Shown piece by piece: positions 33,267-42,479 of a DNA stretch of 42,479 nt. Source of the stretch: Diphasiastrum complanatum (lineage: Eukaryota > Streptophyta > Lycopodiopsida > Lycopodiales > Lycopodiaceae); NCBI GenBank assembly GCA_029204225.1, contig MU835017.1:1-42479 (forward strand), in the 5' to 3' direction. Position 1 is the stretch's first letter. Every line of letters begins with the position of its first letter. Made by a program: the position numbers and the translations under genes. A model generated the notes under the pieces. It was not told the origin of the DNA. It ran no database searches and worked only from the letters and a program-made list of their open reading frames with translations.

Positions 33267-34091
33267 GGGACAGGAAAAAAAATTTACATCTTTAAAATTT
33301 TAAATTCAGAAGGGGTGTGTATTTTTATATGTATGTATGTATGTATATTATACATATAGTATAGTGACCCCATGCATTAATCGTATATGTATATGGATAT
33401 CACATGTTAAATGGAATATTCATTCAATGTCTTTTAGTGGCAGGAAAAAACCCGCCCCTAATGACACTTGATAAGGGGCAAGAAAAAACCCGCCCCTACT
33501 GACACTTCATTAGGGGCAGGAAAAAACCCGCCCCTAAATTACATTTTTAAAATTTCAAATTGAGAAGGTGTGTGTGTGTGTGTGTATTTTTGTATGTTTG
33601 TATGTATAGTACATATAGTATAGCGACCCTATGCATTAATCATATATGTATATGGTACACATGTTACATGAAATTTTCATTGCATGTATTTTAGGGACGG
33701 GAAAAACCCCGCCCCTAATGACACTTCATAAGGGGCAAGAAGAAACCCGCCCCTGATGACACTTCATTAGGGGCAAGAAAAAACCCGCCTCTAAATTACA
33801 TCTTTAAACTTTTAAATTCACAAGGTGTGTGTATGTGCGTTCGTGTGTGTGTATTTTTGTATGTATGTGTGTATGTATAGTATACATATAGTATAGTGAC
33901 CCCATGCATTAATCCTATATGTGTATGGTACGCATGTTAAATGGAATTCTCATTGCATGTATTTTAGGGGCGCACCTCTAATGAGTCTCCATAAGGGGCA
34001 GGAAAAAACCCGCCCCTAATAATACTTTTTTAGGGACAGGGAAAAACCCACCCCTAAATTACATCTTAAAAATTTTACATTCACAAGCTGT

Positions 34092-34130
<39 letters not shown>
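33267..34130. mobile_element. CACTA-like hairpin repeat array, right part
   Basis: It begins with the GGGAC duplication and continues three further units (landmarks at 33421, 33679 and 33951), then a long (TG)n run at about 34095-34135. It was continuous with 26961-28103 before the retrotransposon inserted. Confidence 0.5.
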
Positions 34131-34137
<7 letters not shown>

Positions 34138-34287
34138 CAGTATGTAAATAATGTTAAAATGCATTTGTGTAGTAGTACATATATAAATTAAATGTATGCG
34201 CTTAAGATTGGGTTTGAGCTATTTCAATGAAATCCAGATCACACATGCATGTATACACATATGCTCATAAACTCTAGCATAAAAATG

Positions 34288-34498
34288 AAGGGGCACAATA
34301 CATATCTTGCCCCTGATAGCTGCCTCTTATGCACAAAAATGGGCACATATAATATCTTGCCCCTTCTATCCACCCTTGATGCATAATAAGGGGCACATTT
34401 TAAATCCCGCCCCTACTTGCTACCCTTGATGTAAAATTAAGGGGCACTTTATTTATCTCGCCCCTTATGGCTGCTCCTAATGGCATGTTTTCTTGTAG
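34288..34498. mobile_element. Terminal repeats and probable 3' end of the CACTA-like element
   Basis: Four units of about 50-57 bp, each GGGGCAC...TCTTGCCCCT or a close variant, lead to TTTTCTTGTAG at 34488-34498. CACTA elements end in TTTTCTTGTAGTG. Here the last two bases are AA, so the end is either eroded or a chance resemblance. No matching CTACAAGAAAA start was found on the left. Confidence 0.4.
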
Positions 34499-38007
<3,509 letters not shown>

Positions 38008-38532
38008 CTATGGAAAACCAAGTTGACTTTGGATTCTAAGAAACTCCTCCTCAGAAGGTAGATCATCTTCTTTGTTGCGCATTTCCTCCACAACCATTTT
38101 CAAGCAATCTTTCCCTGAATAAAACTTATCATTATGTACATCGTCAACACCAGGGAGAAGATCATCAGCATCAAAATCAATTATATCCGAAAATTCATCA
38201 AGCTCTTTGTTCAAAATGCAAAGAGTCTCAGCTTTAGTGAAGTAAAAAAGATCCAATATATTCGATATTGTCAAAAAGGAATTATTATCTATAATATAAG
38301 TAGGCAAAGTGATCAAAGATTTATCAGAAGGATAAAGGGTAGTGGGTGTTCTAGGGCCTATAAAAGTAGCCCTATTTCGAACAAGATCAAAATCAGAACA
38401 ATCATCTAAATGACCATTCGTGTCAATAAAAAAGGTATCGTGTGCTAAAGACTTAAGGCTACATGCTTCTCTACGAAAATCATTTTGGGGTGAGGCAATC
38501 ACTTGATGAAGATGTTGCAGCGGGAGCCTCAT
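38008..38532 (-). CDS. Hypothetical protein, 174 residues
   Basis: On minus, ATG 38532 opens an uninterrupted frame to 38008. The sequence is protein-like: FFIDTNGHLDDCSDFDLVRN, a hydrophobic middle (NSFLTISNILDLFYF) and a very acidic C-terminus (FSDIIDFDADDLLPGVDD, EEEFLRIQSQLGFP). No domain is recognised and no intron is evident. Its ATG lies five bases from the ATG of the plus-strand frame, which leaves no room for two normal promoters. One or both may be gene fragments moved here by a transposon. Confidence 0.35.
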   Translation of the reverse strand: MRLPLQHLHQVIASPQNDFRREACSLKSLAHDTFFIDTNGHLDDCSDFDLVRNRATFIGPRTPTTLYPSDKSLITLPTYIIDNNSFLTISNILDLFYFTKAETLCILNKELDEFSDIIDFDADDLLPGVDDVHNDKFYSGKDCLKMVVEEMRNKEDDLPSEEEFLRIQSQLGFP

Positions 38533-38537
38533 TCTAG

Positions 38538-38888
38538 ATGGCAAAGGTTGTTGGAGTAGGGACCAATGCTGATGGTATGGTCACTTCACTCAAAGCATTA
38601 TGGTATGAACCTAAATCCACTCGGAGACGCGGAAACAATCCAATTGACAACAAAGAATTATACAAAGATTGTCTTTCAAAAGACTGGGTTCCAAATAATG
38701 ACGGTGTAGAAGATGTAGATATTGATGCTGTGATTTATGCATGGAAAGTCAAGGCAAAAAAGATGGTAAAGAAACATGGATATGATGTCAAAAGATCAAT
38801 ATCTATTCCAGAAATCTCTCGAGCACACATCAAGGAGTATTTGTACAAATTGGTTGATGCATGTGCAACTGATGTTGATGACTACTAG
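38538..38888 (+). CDS. Hypothetical protein, 116 residues
   Basis: An uninterrupted frame from ATG 38538 to TAG 38888. Charged and soluble, it contains WYEPKSTRRRGNNPID, YKDCLSKDWVPNNDGVEDVD, YAWKVKAKKMVKKHGYDVK and a helical end (HIKEYLYKLVDACATDVDDY). I do not know the family. It could be an exon of a longer protein, since sequence after the stop is AT-rich and non-coding. Head-to-head with the frame at 38008-38532. Confidence 0.4.
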   Translation: MAKVVGVGTNADGMVTSLKALWYEPKSTRRRGNNPIDNKELYKDCLSKDWVPNNDGVEDVDIDAVIYAWKVKAKKMVKKHGYDVKRSISIPEISRAHIKEYLYKLVDACATDVDDY

Positions 38889-39831
<943 letters not shown>

Positions 39832-39847
39832 CGGGGGGGGGGAGGGC

Positions 39848-40003
39848 AAAATCCTAAAAAAAGTCCAATTGTTTTGCCAAAGTCCAAAATTAATTGATGC
39901 TGCACGTCGAGGTGGGGACATAATTGACTTAGATCTTGATGCTCATCATGTTTTTAAAGAGACAAGTGATGTTTTGTATGATGAATATGAAGTTAGTCAT
40001 TGA
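39848..40003 (+). pseudogene. 52-codon coding-like remnant
   Basis: A frame reads [20 protein letters not shown], then HHVFKETSDVLYDEYEVSH and TGA. Composition is protein-like and no start is seen; the GA tract cuts it off on the left. It may be the C-terminal end of a lost gene. Low confidence. Confidence 0.25.
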
Positions 40004-41165
40004 AATCTATTAAAGCACAAGTGTGTTCTATATCTTGTGTATTTATGACATTATTTGTCAATCATTTTTGGATTTTTACATTTAGATTTATAATATTCTT
40101 CAAGTTTTTAAATGAATCAAATAAGTTATCATGAATCTAATCTATCTTCATCATCTTTATCAACATCCTTGGTGTTATAGACTATTGACACGGGCCTCGA
40201 ACTGCTACATGATCCATCATATGAATGAAAGAAATGAAATAATTCACATATAGTGTCGATGAAAAAACAATGATTGGTTTTAAATCAATAATAAGATCAA
40301 ATTTCAGTTTAATTAATGTCATCAATCATATATTATGTTGGTAATGTAAATACATTCTAGCCCAAGCTAGTTTTCAACCAATTGGATAAATGCCTTCAGT
40401 TAAATAGTCAAATCACATTAGATGGGCAGGATGTATAATATGAGGGGGTCAATGTGCTTGTATAAAAATACAATCTAGCCCTTATAAAAGTATATAATAT
40501 GTTAGATTATATTGAATAGATGGTACTGTAGGTAGTTACAATTATATGGTGGACGGATCAATCAATCGATAGAGAGGGTGATGGAATATAGATACAGATT
40601 GGTTAGATAAATGTATGCATAAACAAAGTTGATAGAAAGCTAACTCGTAGTTATAATAAACATAAGGTGGATAATTATTTAATCAATCATTCGCCAACCT
40701 CCAAGTCTTGCTCTTCATCAAAGCTTGATACTCAGTGTACGTGTATGTGTATGTGTACATGTACATGTATGTGTATGTGTATGTGTGTGCATGTGTCTGT
40801 ATGTGTGCATGTGTATGTGTATGTGTATGTGTATGTATGTTTATGTGTCTCTATGTGTGTATGTGTACGTGTATGTGTATGTGTCTGTATGTTTATGTGT
40901 GTATATGTGTATCTGTATGTGTGTATGTTTATGTGAAATAGGCCATAGATTGTTTTCCGTGGATGTAATCTATATGTCATTTCAATCACTCCACAAGATT
41001 TTGGGGTAGATCATAATCAAATCTAATATTTTCACGTTCTATCACAGCTAAGTGGATGTCTGAGTTTAGGGAATCACTAATTTTATTGAGATTTTAGTGT
41101 GGATCTTCAAGCAAGTGCTAGATCTAGAGCTATTGATGCATTTATCTTGATCTAACTCTTCCTTT
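40004..41165. other. AT-rich DNA with a TG/TATG tract
   Basis: Nothing coding. 40737-40935 is an imperfect (TGTATG)n microsatellite-like tract. Confidence 0.5.
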
Positions 41166-41767
41166 CATAATCATGTATGTGAGCGTTGTGCTTTGGCAAA
41201 GCCACATAGATTACCTTATGTTAGATCTAGTGTGAGATCTAAAAGGCCTCTTCAACTTTTATATTTGGATGTGCACTCAACTCATACCTTCAGTCTTGGT
41301 GGATCAAGGATGTATGTAACTTTCATTGACGATTTCAGTAGATTTTGTTGGGTATATCTACTAAAGAGCAAGGATGGGGTGTTTGTTGTTTTTGTCAAGT
41401 TCAAGAATTTGGTAGAGAATCAACTCAACACTAGGATCAAATGCTTAAGATCTAATAATGGAGAAGCATTCACATCAAAGAGGTTCAATGCATCTTGTGA
41501 GGCACATGGGATTAAGAGAGGTTACATGCTAATCTTTCTAAGTTTTACTGAGGTGAGGCTTTAATGTGTGCTAACTATCTTGGAAAAAGAAGATCCAATG
41601 TTACTTTGGATGATAGATCTCCTTATGAGGCTCTTTATGGTAGGAGGCCGAATGTTAAGCATTATGAAATCTTTGTTAACCACCTAAGAAAATACAATAA
41701 CAAAATTACACATCAAGACTATCTTATTCAAACCACTCACTACAAATATCTAAATGTTATGGTATAA
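41166..41767 (+). pseudogene. Ty1/copia integrase fragment
   Basis: FHNHVCERCALAKPHRLPY is the end of the HHCC zinc finger. The core follows with LYLDVHS (first Asp), VTFIDDFSRFCWVYLLKSK, and CLRSNNGEAF, where copia integrases have RSDNGGEF, so the second catalytic Asp is Asn. After HGIKR about 35 residues, including the catalytic Glu segment, are deleted. The sequence resumes in another frame with ANLSKFY, then TGA where Trp is usual, then GEALMCANYL. SPYEALYGRRPNVKHYEIF is also copia-typical. No reverse transcriptase or LTR is recognised nearby. A dead fragment. Confidence 0.85.
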
Positions 41768-42084
41768 CAAAGAATGCCATCCAACACTTCACCACATTTG
41801 ATGAACTAGTATTGCCTTACTTGAACTTTGAGATGTAGAAATCTCAATTAAGCAAAATGGTACATCAAATAATGGAAGAGAAGCAAATGTGTTGAAGTAG
41901 ATGCAACCTGAAAATTGCCCCTCTTTGCCCTATATTGTGAGCCACAAAGACTCAGTCTTGCCTCTTGAAGATCTCCACAAAACTACGTGTTGAGAAGCCT
42001 CCTCCTCAAGCCTTGGCAAATCTCCATCATACACTTGGATTTTTGATAGATTTGAGAATCCTACCATCATCCTCTTGATTGAGA
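41768..42084. other. No gene recognised
   Basis: Possibly eroded retrotransposon DNA. A 66-codon minus frame (41930-42130) is unsupported. Confidence 0.35.
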
Positions 42085-42447
42085 TTAGATCCTCCTTAGT
42101 CTTACTTGCAAAGGAATGTTGAAAAAGCATATGGATCTATTAAAGATCCCCAAAGTATCAACTATTGCAATCTTCATATCAAGCACCATTGATAAGAGAT
42201 ACCTCCAATTGAAGTCCTCACATAAGAAGTCACATAAAATGGCACCATATTTGCTTCTGCATGATGAAAAGAGATCATCCAAATGAACAAGATAAGAGAA
42301 TTGATGAGAAGTAGACCTTCTTGGCAATAACTCTCCATGTGCTTTTGCCAAAGCACCATCTTCATGGGCCTTACCATCTTGGAACATAGGTTGAGGTAGA
42401 TCACTTGCCTTCTCCTCCTTGAGATGATCCAAGCTCTTCTTGGCCAT
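42085..42447 (-). pseudogene. Unclassified minus-strand frame, possibly retrotransposon 3' end
   Basis: On minus, 120 codons starting MAKKSLDHLKEEKASDLPQP, with EDGALAKAHGELL and a later hydrophobic part. The start (RSMAKK preceded by charged residues) faintly resembles the C-terminal end of some Ty3/gypsy polyproteins (TRSxAKK). The window ends 32 bp beyond, so the upstream part cannot be read. Assignment is a guess. Confidence 0.25.
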
Positions 42448-42479
42448 GCTTCGACAAGGATCAGCATCAATCTTGAAAA

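Noticed and set aside
26961-34498. CRISPR-like array of regularly spaced repeats
   Set aside because: Plant genomic context, units of 200-270 bp, spacers are themselves repeats, and no cas genes. These fit transposon subterminal repeats.

Overview
The window looks like nuclear DNA of a land plant, most likely a flowering plant. Grounds: spliceosomal introns in most coding remnants, TTTAGGG-type repeats, hAT/DUF659 transposases, retrotransposons primed by initiator tRNA-Met, long GA/CT microsatellites, and one plant-type RNA-binding protein gene. I cannot name the species. Nearly everything is transposon-derived. The only convincing host gene is the last recognisable coding exon of an RZ-1-like RNA-binding protein (RRM half, CCHC knuckle, RS/RD-rich tail) at 22399-22944. 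Its upstream exons were not found in the 22 kb before it, so part or all of positions 1-22398 may be a transposon-filled intron.

Layout. About 640-2602 (minus) is a hAT-like element (E1). It is followed by two MITE-like elements (2651-2810, 2873-3145), all three separated by (TA)n tracts. 3154-7063 holds microsatellites and a decayed gene for an Arg-rich repeat protein (5175-6090). 7100-13681 is a 6.6-kb hAT-like element (A) with a multi-exon transposase pseudogene on plus, a small coiled-coil reading frame on minus, a recent 566-bp tandem duplication, and GGTACC/CGCGG-rich inverted ends. An 18-bp (AT)n tract separates it from element B (13700-17497), a relative of E1. Element C (17910-21790) has an exact 8-bp target duplication, ATTCATAG. 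After the RZ-1-like exon and its probable 3' UTR (to about 23590) comes a stretch without genes.

25366-26543 has coding-like remnants of unknown origin, then a short minus-strand LTR with primer site (26762-26960). 26961-34498 is an array of GGGGC...GCCCC hairpin repeats, resembling the subterminal region of a CACTA element. It is split by a complete non-coding LTR retrotransposon (28104-33266): 1.2-kb LTRs, 5-bp target duplication GGGAC, consensus primer site, and an internal hairpin-bearing tandem array. From 34.5 kb to the end the DNA is AT-rich, with two head-to-head unknown reading frames (38008-38888), a very long (GA)n tract, a broken Ty1/copia integrase (41166-41767) and an unclassified minus-strand frame at the edge.

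No transposase here is intact. Element A keeps codons for all three presumed hAT acidic residues but carries nonsense and frameshift lesions. B and C have lost the DUF659 core. Mobility of these copies would depend on relatives elsewhere. The most interesting items are the selection-marked TPEEVR repeat protein, the second gene inside element A, the stacking of five hAT-like elements in (TA)n tracts, and the hairpin array behind the retrotransposon primer site.
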